64,000 nt of DNA from Streptomyces indicus (lineage in GTDB: Bacteria; Actinomycetota; Actinomycetes; Streptomycetales; Streptomycetaceae): contig NZ_FNFF01000003.1 in NCBI RefSeq assembly GCF_900100315.1, forward strand, positions 221,813 through 285,812. The letters are read 5' to 3'. The translations under genes and the position numbers were made by a program. The notes beneath the pieces are model-generated. The model had not been told where the DNA came from. It saw nothing but the letters and a program-made list of their open reading frames with translations, and did no database searches. Of the stretch, positions 57,162 through 64,000 are shown piece after piece. The number at the start of each line of letters is the position of its first letter. Positions within the stretch are counted from its first letter, which is position 1.

Positions 57162-58373
57162 TCAGCGCCGCGTGTAGTGGTCGGCGACCACGCGCGTCAT
57201 CGCCCCGATCGGATCGGCCGCGACCTCCTTGGCGGAGAAGAACACATGCCCGCGCACCTGCCGGAACTGACTGGCGTACGTGAGATGGCGGGACAGCTCG
57301 GCGGGGTCCTGCCAGGGTGCGGGCTGTGCGGGATCGGCCACCTTGTACAGGGCCTCGCCGAGGTACAGGTCGACGTCGGTGCCCTTGACCACGTCGGCCC
57401 ACCACGGCACGAGCTTGGCGTAGTCGGCCACCGTGAAGCCCATGTTCCAGTAGAGCTGGGGCACGACGTAGTCGATCCAGTCCCGCTTGACCCACTTGCG
57501 CACGTCGGCGTGCAGGTTGTCGTAGGTCTGCACGCCCGCCGCGGTGTCCGAACCCAGCGGATCCGTCGCCTTGTTGCGCCACACACCGAAGGGACTGATC
57601 CCGAACTGCACGCCCTTGCGCACCTTGGGAATCGCCTTCGCCATGCCCCGTACCAGCTGATCGGTGTTGTCCCGGCGCCAGGCCGCGCGGTCCGCGAAGC
57701 CCGCGCCGTACCGCTCGTAGGCCGCGTCGTCGTCGAAGACCTGGCCCGCGACCGGGTACGGGTAGAAGTAGTCGTCCCAATGCACCGCGTCGATCGGGTA
57801 CTTGCGCACGGCGTCGAGCATCGCCTGCGTCACGAACGCGCGGACCTCGGGCAGTCCGGGGTTGTAGTAGAGCTTGCCGCCGTACGGGACCAGCCAGTCG
57901 GGGTTCTGCCGCGCAGGGTGGTCGGGCGAGAGCCGGGCGGGGTCGGTGTGGTTCGCGACGCGGTACGGGTTGAACCAGGCGTGCAGTTCGAGCCCGCGGC
58001 GGTGTGCCTCGTCCACGGCGGTGCCCAGCGGGTCCCAGCCGGGGTCCTGGCCCTGGACTCCGGTGAGGTACTCCGACCACGGCTCGTAGTCGGAGGGCCA
58101 CAGGGCATCGGCGGTGGGGCGCACCTGGAAGATCACGGCGTTCAGCTTCCGGCGTACCGCCGTGTCCAGATACGCGAGCAGTTCGGCCCGCTGGGTCGCG
58201 GCGGGCAGCCCCCGTGCGGAGGGCCAGTCACGGTTGGCCACGGACGCGATCCACATGCCGCGGAAGGCTGTATTGCGAGGTCGGAGGTGCTTTTCGGCGG
58301 CGACCGCATCTCCTGCGAGCCCCGCCCCGAAGAGTGCAGCGGCGCCGGCCACCGTGAAACTCCTGCGCGTCAT
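57162..58373 (-). CDS. Tat-exported family 10-like glycosylhydrolase (GHL10/DUF187)
   Basis: A 403-residue exported protein. The signal TRRSFTVAGAAALFGAGLAG carries the twin-arginine motif. The domain has FRGMWIASVANRDWPSARG, LNAVIFQVRPTADALWPS, LELHAWFNPYRVANHTDP, DAVHWDDYFYPYP and QFGISPFGVWRNK, matching the GHL10 TIM barrel found in bacterial surface and glycan-processing enzymes. Asp/Glu near HWDDYF are candidate catalytic residues. ATG 58373; TTG 58379 lies nearer to AAGGGGTGG and may be used. Confidence 0.88.
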   Translation of the reverse strand: MTRRSFTVAGAAALFGAGLAGDAVAAEKHLRPRNTAFRGMWIASVANRDWPSARGLPAATQRAELLAYLDTAVRRKLNAVIFQVRPTADALWPSDYEPWSEYLTGVQGQDPGWDPLGTAVDEAHRRGLELHAWFNPYRVANHTDPARLSPDHPARQNPDWLVPYGGKLYYNPGLPEVRAFVTQAMLDAVRKYPIDAVHWDDYFYPYPVAGQVFDDDAAYERYGAGFADRAAWRRDNTDQLVRGMAKAIPKVRKGVQFGISPFGVWRNKATDPLGSDTAAGVQTYDNLHADVRKWVKRDWIDYVVPQLYWNMGFTVADYAKLVPWWADVVKGTDVDLYLGEALYKVADPAQPAPWQDPAELSRHLTYASQFRQVRGHVFFSAKEVAADPIGAMTRVVADHYTRR

Positions 58374-58590
58374 ACGCAACGTATGCCACCCCTTGTATCG
58401 ACTTGTTCGTTTGGCCCGGAATCACCGGACAGCACCTGTTGTTCCGTGGGACGTGCCACAGCATGCCGCCCCGGCCCCCTGTGCACCAGTGAACGCGGAG
58501 TAACGTCGGACCATCGGGGCGCGCGTCGACCATGCTTCGCCCCGCATTTCCAGCGGGCGGCCCGCCCACCCGGAGTACGAAAGGGACGAT

Positions 58591-59466
58591 GTGACCGAGA
58601 CCTCGTCAATCGTTGACATTGCACGCGTCGGAGTCGTGGGCTGCGGCCAGATGGGGGCCGGCATCGCCGAGGTCTGCGCGCGCGCCGGACTGGAGGTCAA
58701 GGTCGCCGAGACCACCGGTGAGGCGCTGGAGATCGGCCGCACCCGGCTGCACAACTCCCTGGCGAAGGCCGCCGAGCGCGGCAAGATCAGCGAGGAGGAG
58801 CGGGACGCCACGCTGGCGCGGCTGACGTTCACCACCGACCTCGGCGAGTTCGCCGACCGCGACCTGGTGATCGAGGCCGTGGTCGAGAACGAGGCGGTGA
58901 AGACGGAGATCTTCCAGGTGCTCGACCAGGTCGTGACCCGGCCGGACGCGATCCTCGCCTCGAACACGTCGTCCATCCCGCTGGTGAAGCTCGCGGTGGC
59001 GACCTCGCGTCCCGACCAGGTCATCGGCATCCACTTCTTCAACCCGGCTCCCGTGCAGCAGCTCGTCGAGCTGATCCCGGCACTCACCACCTCCGAGGGC
59101 ACCCTCGCGCGCGCCCAGGTCGCGGTCGAGAAGGTGCTCGGCAAGCACGCCATCCGCGCCCAGGACCGCTCGGGCTTCGTGGTCAACGCGCTCCTGATCC
59201 CGTATCTGCTCTCCGCGATCCGGATGTTCGAGTCGGGCATCGCGAGCCGCGAGGACATCGACAACGGCATGGAGATGGGCTGCGCCCACCCCATGGGCCC
59301 GCTGAAGCTGGCCGACCTGATCGGCCTGGACACGGTCCACTCGGTCGCGGACTCGATGTACGCGGAGTACAAGGAGCCCCTGTACGCCGCTCCCCCGCTG
59401 CTCCAGCGCATGGTCGACGCGGGCCGCCTCGGCCGGAAGACGGGCTCGGGTTTCTACACGTACTGA
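58591..59466 (+). CDS. 3-hydroxybutyryl-CoA dehydrogenase
   Basis: A 291-residue NAD(P)-dependent enzyme interconverting 3-hydroxybutyryl-CoA and acetoacetyl-CoA. The dinucleotide loop is VGVVGCGQMGAGIAEVCARAG (about 13-33), with LASNTSSIPLVKLA (about 118) and GIHFFNPAPVQQLVELI (catalytic His). The C-terminal domain has GFVVNALLIPYLLSAIRM. GTG 58591 is preceded by GAAAGGG. It may feed butyryl-CoA or polyketide extender units, or act in PHB metabolism. Confidence 0.95.
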   Translation: MTETSSIVDIARVGVVGCGQMGAGIAEVCARAGLEVKVAETTGEALEIGRTRLHNSLAKAAERGKISEEERDATLARLTFTTDLGEFADRDLVIEAVVENEAVKTEIFQVLDQVVTRPDAILASNTSSIPLVKLAVATSRPDQVIGIHFFNPAPVQQLVELIPALTTSEGTLARAQVAVEKVLGKHAIRAQDRSGFVVNALLIPYLLSAIRMFESGIASREDIDNGMEMGCAHPMGPLKLADLIGLDTVHSVADSMYAEYKEPLYAAPPLLQRMVDAGRLGRKTGSGFYTY

Positions 59467-59527
59467 GGGCTTCTACTCGTACTGGGGGCTCTCCACTTAC
59501 TGAGGGCTTCTCCCCGTACTGAGCCGC
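59461..59527. repeat. Tandem copies of the gene end
   Basis: The sequence TACTGAGGGCTTCT with the stop codon of the dehydrogenase recurs three times at 18-19 nt spacing (59461, 59480, 59498; partial at 59517), the second copy with GG for GA. Confidence 0.75.
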
Positions 59528-59538
59528 CGCCGTATCAG

Positions 59539-59571
59539 CGAGGTCCACTGTCCGTCGGGCAGTGGACCTCG
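59539..59571. terminator. Bidirectional terminator
   Basis: A perfect 12-bp inverted repeat CGAGGTCCACTG (59539-59550) with 59560-59571 and a 9-nt loop. It lies between the converging dehydrogenase and acetyltransferase genes. Confidence 0.88.
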
Positions 59572-59589
59572 TCGTGTCGAGGGCTGTTC

Positions 59590-60054
59590 CTAGGCCAGCC
59601 GCAGGTCGACCCACTCGACGGTGTCCCCGGGCACGAGCACGTACCGCTCGGTCTCCACGAATCCACGCTGCAGGGCGAACCGCAGCCCTTCCTCGTTCTC
59701 CGCGAGCACCACCGTCTCGATGATCTCGGCGCCCAGTGCGCGCGCCCGCGCGAGACCCCGGCGGTACAGCTCCGCGCCGAACCCCTTGCGGCGGTGGCCG
59801 GGCAGGACCCGGGCGATCACCGTGGCCGTACGGGAGTCGTCAGCGGGGGGCCGCACCGTGGTGCAGCCCACGAGGTCCTCGCCGAGGTAGGCCACTTCCA
59901 AGTGGTGGCGGACGGAGCGGTCCCGCGCGTCGGCGAGTGAGAGCGGGTGGTGCGGGATGACGGTGTTGTGCACCCGTCGCCAGTCGGCGAGCGCCCGGTC
60001 GTCGCGAGGGCTGTGGATGCGCAGTGCGGGAACTGCTGTACGTGGGTCGGACAT
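59590..60054 (-). CDS. GNAT-family N-acetyltransferase
   Basis: A 154-residue acetyltransferase with ADWRRVHNTVIPHHPLSLAD near the start, acetyl-CoA loop VLPGHRRKGFGAELYRRG (about 85-102), and ETVVLAENEEGLRFALQRGF. Substrate unknown. ATG 60054 has no strong binding site. The 324-bp gap upstream contains an inverted repeat but no gene. Confidence 0.85.
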   Translation of the reverse strand: MSDPRTAVPALRIHSPRDDRALADWRRVHNTVIPHHPLSLADARDRSVRHHLEVAYLGEDLVGCTTVRPPADDSRTATVIARVLPGHRRKGFGAELYRRGLARARALGAEIIETVVLAENEEGLRFALQRGFVETERYVLVPGDTVEWVDLRLA

Positions 60055-60305
60055 GTCTGCACCCAAGCCACACCGTCGCCGCGAGTCAAGCCGAAATTCT
60101 CCCGCCCGTCGCAACCACCCCCAACACCCCTGCCTCCCCTGCCGATTCGGCCACTCTCCGTATTCTTCCGGCCAGATTGCGGCCGTACGGGCGGGGCGTG
60201 CGGGGCTCGGCGGGTGCCGGGTCCGAAGGGTTCGCACCCGTGTGAACCCAGGGCCCGCATATGCCCCGCGCACACGCTCCCGCGCCTCTCACCAGGCGGC
60301 TTTAC

Positions 60306-60342
60306 TGTCCGTGCGCAGAACAGGGATGGCTGCGCACGGACA
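60306..60342. promoter_or_regulatory. 12-bp inverted repeat upstream of the coiled-coil membrane gene
   Basis: TGTCCGTGCGCA (60306-60317) is the exact complement of 60331-60342, with a 13-nt loop. It ends 36 bp before the GTG at 60379 and overlaps a TTTACTGT stretch that could be a -10. Either a leader hairpin or an operator is possible. The rest of the 60055-60378 gap shows nothing I recognise. Confidence 0.5.
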
Positions 60343-60378
60343 ATTTCCAGCCACGTACAGCCAGGAAGGAGCGGACTC

Positions 60379-60636
60379 GTGACCACCGACCCCGAACATC
60401 CCGTGCTCCAGGAAGAACACGCAGAGTTGCGCCGGAGTCTGGATGTGGGACTCGCCCGCATCGAAGGGCACTTGGCGCTGCTCACCCAGCGCGATGAGCA
60501 GAGCACCAAGGAACTCGACGATCTCAATGTGCGGATCGCCGCGCTCGAGCACAGCCGCTGGCCGCTGCCCACCGTCGCGGCGCTGACCGCGGTCGGCGCG
60601 TTGGTGGTGGCCGTCTGGCAGGCGCTCGGACGCTAG
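60379..60636 (+). CDS. Small coiled-coil protein with C-terminal TM anchor
   Basis: An 85-residue protein. Residues 8-60 form a charged heptad-like helix (LQEEHAELRRSLDVGLARIE, LTQRDEQSTKELDDLNVRIAAL), then one TM helix (about 62-83, LPTVAALTAVGALVVAVWQAL). The topology is tail-anchored with the coil in the cytoplasm. GTG 60379 follows AAGGAG at 8 nt, a strong site. The function is unknown; phage holin-like or bacteriocin-like proteins can look alike, but no phage context exists. Confidence 0.7.
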   Translation: MTTDPEHPVLQEEHAELRRSLDVGLARIEGHLALLTQRDEQSTKELDDLNVRIAALEHSRWPLPTVAALTAVGALVVAVWQALGR

Positions 60637-60639
60637 CGG

Positions 60640-60670
60640 CGATGCGGCCGCGCCGGTGTCGGCCGCATCG
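60640..60670. terminator. Bidirectional terminator
   Basis: CGATGCGGCCG (60640-60650) pairs with CGGCCGCATCG (60660-60670), loop 9 nt, between converging genes. Confidence 0.85.
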
Positions 60671-60694
60671 ACAGGGCCACGGGTGGCGGGTGTC

Positions 60695-61225
60695 TCAGCC
60701 GAGCCTGAGGTGGTGGAGCATCAGGAGTGCGGCCGCCATGTTGGCGGCCGGCACCTCTCCTCGCGCCACCATGTCGGGGACGAGTTTGAGCGGCACCCAC
60801 TCCCGCCGGGATGACTCGAAATCGTCCACGGGATGGCCCACATACGTCCCTTCGTCCGCCCAGTAGATGTGGTGCCTTGCATCGGTGAGGCCGTTGGAGG
60901 GTTCCACACTGAGCAGGTGCTGGAGGGGACCGGGCCGCCACCCGGTCTCCTCCTCCAGCTCGCGGGCGGCCGCGTACGCGATGTCCTCGCCGTCCTCGAC
61001 CACCCCCGCGGCCAGCTCCCAGCCCCAGCTGTCGGTGATGAAGCGGTGCCGCCACAGGAGCAGGACTTCGTTGGCCTCGTTGACGACCGTCGCGACCGCC
61101 ACCGGCCTGAGCCGGATGAGGAAGTGATCCAGATGCCGCCCGTCAGGCAGCTCGACGTCCGCCAAGTTCACCTGGAACCAGCGGTTTTGGTACACAGTTT
61201 GTTCGCATAGTTTCGTCCACTGCAC
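60695..61225 (-). CDS. NUDIX hydrolase
   Basis: A 176-residue hydrolase of nucleoside diphosphate-type substrates. The NUDIX box is at about residues 74-96: GVVEDGEDIAYAAARELEEE then TGW, with the REXXEE core intact. The region before (VAVATVVNEANEVLLLWRHRF) and the WGWELAAG step resemble ADP-ribose pyrophosphatase-like members. GTG 61225 is placed 7 nt after GGAAGGTGG, better than the TTG at 61258. It is downstream of the NsdA-like gene, 122 bp apart. Confidence 0.88.
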   Translation of the reverse strand: MQWTKLCEQTVYQNRWFQVNLADVELPDGRHLDHFLIRLRPVAVATVVNEANEVLLLWRHRFITDSWGWELAAGVVEDGEDIAYAAARELEEETGWRPGPLQHLLSVEPSNGLTDARHHIYWADEGTYVGHPVDDFESSRREWVPLKLVPDMVARGEVPAANMAAALLMLHHLRLG

Positions 61226-61347
61226 GGTTCTGCCACCTTCCGCCGAGATAGATGGCAATATCGCACGCGCGTTGGCAGCAGGCAGTCGTGGTCACAGCGG
61301 CGCACGGAGGCACGGCGCCGCACGGAAGCACGGCTTCCGGGGCTCTC

Positions 61348-62688
61348 TCACAGCGGCACGCGCAGGGCCCCGTCGATGAGTGCGGCCGCTTCCTCGGTGC
61401 CGGAGCATCCGCTGCGGACGAGGTGCTCGCGTACCGCCCGCAGCCGGTCGCGCAGCCGCTGTGACTCCATTCCCCGTGCCTGCCGGGCCATTTCGACGGC
61501 CGTGGCCACGGCCGCCTCCGCCTCGCCGCGTCTGAGCTCGATCTGGCTGAGCACGGCGAGCCGGTGCACCCGCCCCCGGTCGTGGGCCGGAGTGTCCACG
61601 GCCGCGGCCGAGTGCACCCGCGCTGCTGCGAGATCACCGAGGCTGAGCAGGGCCTCAGCCACCTGCACGTTCACCAGGCCTGGCTGCACATAGCCGGTCT
61701 CTGCGGGTTCGTGGCCGGGGTGGATCCGCTCGGCCGCGGACTCCGCCCGCCGGATGCAGAACAACGCGCTGCTGCCGTCCCCGAGATGCGCGTACGCCTT
61801 GGCCTGCATCGCGTAGAGGTCGGCGGCGAGCGCGGGCGTGATGTGCCGCCCGGCGGCCCGCAGCGCGGCCTCGGCGAAGGCGACGGCCTGCCGGTACTCG
61901 CGGATGAACAGCGACTGGTTGACGAGCAGCGCTATCACGTAGGCGCCGAGTCCCCTGTCCCCGCTCGCCTTGGCGAGCCGGAGCGCCTGGTGGAAGTAGC
62001 GCTGCGCGAGGCCGTGCGCGTCCGAGTCGTACGCGCAGATGCCGGCGATCGCCACCAACCCGCCGGTGGCCCGGTGCAGTTGGCGCCCCATCGCGTCCGT
62101 GTAGCTGCCGCGCAGCAGCGGGGCGGCCTCGGCGTTGAGGAAGCCCACGATGCGCGCGCGGGTCGCGACGCCGCCGGTCTTGCGGTACATCTGCTCGTAG
62201 TGCGCGCGGGCCGAACTCAGCATCGCGATATCGGACTTGCTCACCGGGTGCCGGCCGCCGCGCGAGACGTCCACGTCCTCCGGCGGGTTCTCCCACTCCC
62301 AGACCGGCATCACGGCCGGGGTCCCGGTGACGGCCGCCGCCCCGAGCACATGGGGGCGCTGCTGCATGTCGGAGCGCCACAACGCGGTGGCCCGCTCCAC
62401 GAATCCGGACAGCGAGGTGGCGGCCGGCGAGGCCTCCTGGCCGGGCACGCCGAGGCCGATGTCGTCGAGCGTGACGGTGCGCTGCAACCGGGCCGCGAGC
62501 ACCTCGCAGATCAGATCGGGCACCTGGCCGCGCGGCCGCTGGCCCTTCAACCACCGCGCCACGGCCGTGTGTTCGTAGCGCAGCGCGAGTCCGCGGGCCT
62601 TGCCTGCCTGGTTCACATGGGCGGCGAGGCCCGCGTGGGAGACGCCGGCCTCGTCGAGAATCGCGTCGAGCAGGGTGTTGGGCTGCAT
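61348..62688 (-). CDS. NsdA-like regulator with TPR-type helical repeats
   Basis: A 446-residue soluble protein. The N-terminus has an atypical DNA-binding-like segment (LLDAILDEAGVSHAGLAAHV, AVARWLKGQRPRGQVPDLI). From about residue 170 to 430 it is built of TPR-like helical pairs (AQRYFHQALRLAKASGDRG, AVAFAEAALRAAG, AARVHSAAAVDTPAHDRG). The overall pattern resembles NsdA/NsdB, which repress sporulation and antibiotic synthesis in Streptomyces; this naming is from memory. ATG 62688 follows GGAGG at 6 nt. A near-palindrome lies in its promoter region. Confidence 0.7.
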   Translation of the reverse strand: MQPNTLLDAILDEAGVSHAGLAAHVNQAGKARGLALRYEHTAVARWLKGQRPRGQVPDLICEVLAARLQRTVTLDDIGLGVPGQEASPAATSLSGFVERATALWRSDMQQRPHVLGAAAVTGTPAVMPVWEWENPPEDVDVSRGGRHPVSKSDIAMLSSARAHYEQMYRKTGGVATRARIVGFLNAEAAPLLRGSYTDAMGRQLHRATGGLVAIAGICAYDSDAHGLAQRYFHQALRLAKASGDRGLGAYVIALLVNQSLFIREYRQAVAFAEAALRAAGRHITPALAADLYAMQAKAYAHLGDGSSALFCIRRAESAAERIHPGHEPAETGYVQPGLVNVQVAEALLSLGDLAAARVHSAAAVDTPAHDRGRVHRLAVLSQIELRRGEAEAAVATAVEMARQARGMESQRLRDRLRAVREHLVRSGCSGTEEAAALIDGALRVPL

Positions 62689-62717
62689 CGGTGCCCTCCG
62701 GTGGCTCGGTGCCGCCC

Positions 62718-62752
62718 AGCGTAGTCGAGCGCGTTTCACACGGGGTGCGAAA
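62718..62752 (-). promoter_or_regulatory. Promoter and near-palindrome of the NsdA-like gene
   Basis: Minus-strand -10 TACGCT (62718-62723) stands 30 nt before the ATG. At the -35 position is TTTCACAC-GGG-GTGCGAAA (62734-62752, plus strand), with arms matching at 7 of 8 positions. The remainder of the 420-bp gap to 63108 holds no recognised gene; it includes CGCGGGTGGCAGCCCGC twice near 63060-63105. Confidence 0.4.
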
Positions 62753-63108
62753 CAAGTGCCCACAGTGACGGGCCGTGCACTCTGCCGTACCGGGCCGGCA
62801 ATCGGTTTGGATATATGCGTCCGGCACCCCTGGACCGGACACCTTTGGCCTCGCCAGAGGCGGCCGGGCCGTCGGCTCCCCCTCGTACAGTGCGACGGCC
62901 CATACCGCGCCGCCCGCCTCGACCGCCTGCCGAACTCTCCGCGGCGAGGTGGGCGGCGCCGGCCGGGCCGGTGGTCGGACTCCCGCTCGCAGGAGGGGAG
63001 TTCGCGCGGTGGCGCGCTCGACTCCGGGTAGCCGCACCGGAGGCGAACGGCTCGACCGGGCGCGGGTGGCAGCCCGCGGACCCGTGACCGCGGGTGGCAG
63101 CCCGCCGG

Positions 63109-64000
63109 TCAGCTCGCCGTCCGCGCCCCGCGCACCACCGGCTCCCCCGGCTGCTGCGGCTGGTGCGGCACCTTGCGCCGCTCGTTGCGCAGCACCAGGA
63201 GCGCCATGTCGTCGGCGAGGCGGCCCCCTGTGTGCCGCAGCAAGGTGTCGCAGACGGTCTTGATGAGCTCGCCCGGCGCGCTGCGGTTGCCGGCGAGCAC
63301 GGCGGCCAGCGGGAAGAAGCGCCCGGCGGAGTCCCGTGCGTCCTCGACCCCGTCGGTGTGCAGGAGCACCGTCTCGCCGGGGCGCAGCCGGCCGCAGTGC
63401 TGCGCGGGCAGGTCGGCGGGGAGCGGGAAGGGGCCGAGCGGCGGCAGGGGTTCGCCGGCGGCGATGCGGTCGACCTGCCGGCCGAGGCGGTACGGCCAGG
63501 GGTGCCCGCAGTTGAGCGCGTACATGGAGCCGTCGGGTCGGATCTCCAGCAGCAGCACCGTCACGAACTCCTCGGCCAGCGGGCTCTCGGGCTCGCTGCT
63601 GCACGTGGCCGGGTGCTCGGCCCGTGCGCGCTCGCGCAGGTGCCGCTGCATGGCGCGCTCCAACCGGCGCAGTACGGAGCCGAGTTCGGCCTCGTCGTGC
63701 GCGGCCTCGCGGAAGCTGCCGAGCAGGGCGGCGACGGTGCCGATGGCCGCGAGTCCGTGCCCGCGCACATCGCCCATCACGACCCGTACGCCGTGATCGG
63801 TGGCCACCGCCTCGTAGAGGTCGCCGCCGACGGTCGCGGCCCGGTGGGCGCAGAGCTGGCCCGCCGCGATGGCGAGCCCGTCGAGCCGGGGCGGCAGCGG
63901 GCGGAGCAGCACGCGCTGGGCGGCACCCGCGACTTCGCGGATCTGGGCGAGCTCCTGGAGCAGGGCCCTGCGCACGCCGAGTATCAGTCCGGTGCCCACG
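63109..64000 (-). CDS. PP2C/SpoIIE-type phosphatase, truncated by the window edge
   Basis: The visible 296 residues form a SpoIIE-like phosphatase domain. Motifs are HRAATVGGDLYEAV (metal-binding Asp), VVMGDVRGHGLAAIGTVA, LNCGHPWPYRL, LRPGETVLLHTDGVEDARD and GGRLADDMALLVLR. It removes phosphate from Ser/Thr, often on anti-anti-sigma factors. The N-terminus lies outside the window and may carry TM or sensor segments, since the visible start (LILGVRRALLQELAQIREVA) is typical of membrane-anchored family members just after a TM helix. The Met near 63999 is probably not the true start. Confidence 0.88.
   Translation of the reverse strand, partial: VGTGLILGVRRALLQELAQIREVAGAAQRVLLRPLPPRLDGLAIAAGQLCAHRAATVGGDLYEAVATDHGVRVVMGDVRGHGLAAIGTVAALLGSFREAAHDEAELGSVLRRLERAMQRHLRERARAEHPATCSSEPESPLAEEFVTVLLLEIRPDGSMYALNCGHPWPYRLGRQVDRIAAGEPLPPLGPFPLPADLPAQHCGRLRPGETVLLHTDGVEDARDSAGRFFPLAAVLAGNRSAPGELIKTVCDTLLRHTGGRLADDMALLVLRNERRKVPHQPQQPGEPVVRGARTAS

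Noticed and set aside
62775..63263. Plus-strand frames in the gap before the phosphatase
   Set aside because: They overlap the phosphatase end, are Pro/Ala/Arg-rich and have no binding site.

Overview
This is a high-GC actinobacterial chromosome segment, almost certainly Streptomyces. The gene ends are GC-rich in codon position 3, many starts are GTG or TTG, several mRNAs look leaderless, and characteristic Streptomyces families are present (DUF5997, NsdA-like, MocR, monomeric isocitrate dehydrogenase). No insertion sequence, prophage, CRISPR array or integrase was seen. The only RNA gene recognised is a tRNA-Val at the left edge. The window is cut at the right inside a SpoIIE-type phosphatase gene.

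Layout. 1-6.1 kb: tRNA-Val, a zinc-ribbon protein, a phosphotransferase, small conserved proteins, a one-TM Ser/Thr kinase, a flavodoxin-type protein, and repeat-rich non-coding DNA. 6.1-14.3 kb: an RNA 2'-O-methyltransferase, then corrin genes (cobA with a precorrin-2 dehydrogenase domain; a giant protein joining a disordered region, a BluB-like domain and CobT; cobL). 14.3-19 kb: an acetyltransferase, then the methionine ABC importer metN-metI-metQ, preceded by a Met/Cys-rich leader peptide and hairpin that look like an attenuator, then a HAD phosphatase. 19-27.4 kb: small membrane proteins, an ECF-like sigma factor, glycerophosphodiesterase, an acyltransferase, a TetR/MFS efflux operon with its palindrome, and a divergent TetR / TetX-like monooxygenase pair.

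27.4-35.5 kb: arginine biosynthesis argC-J-B-D-R, argG and argH. The argC and argG promoters both carry a TTGCAT -35 hexamer embedded in ARG-box-like sequence. 35.5-38.1 kb: a kinase-like phosphotransferase and a two-gene HEAT/MerR-HEAT system with a MerR-type 19-bp-spacer promoter. 38.1-45.4 kb: the most interesting region. A divergent MFS exporter and a six-gene, overlapping operon (DUF364 protein, GHMP amino-acid kinase, cysteine-synthase-like PLP enzyme, FecCD permease, ATPase, binding lipoprotein) share an intergenic region with a Fur/Zur-like box. I infer a small metal-chelator synthesis, export and re-import system, possibly for zinc.

45.4-64 kb: a frameshifted PaaI-like thioesterase, a streptomycin-kinase-like gene, the DUF5997/LysR-effector pair, an ABC-F gene with a seven-residue leader peptide, monomeric icd, a histidine-phosphatase-like protein lacking the catalytic histidines, a MocR/EamA pair whose start codons overlap, a Tat-exported glycosylhydrolase, 3-hydroxybutyryl-CoA dehydrogenase, acetyltransferase, NUDIX and NsdA-like genes. 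Starts were chosen by visible ribosome binding sites or promoter spacing. All functional calls rest on reading motifs by eye, not on searches.
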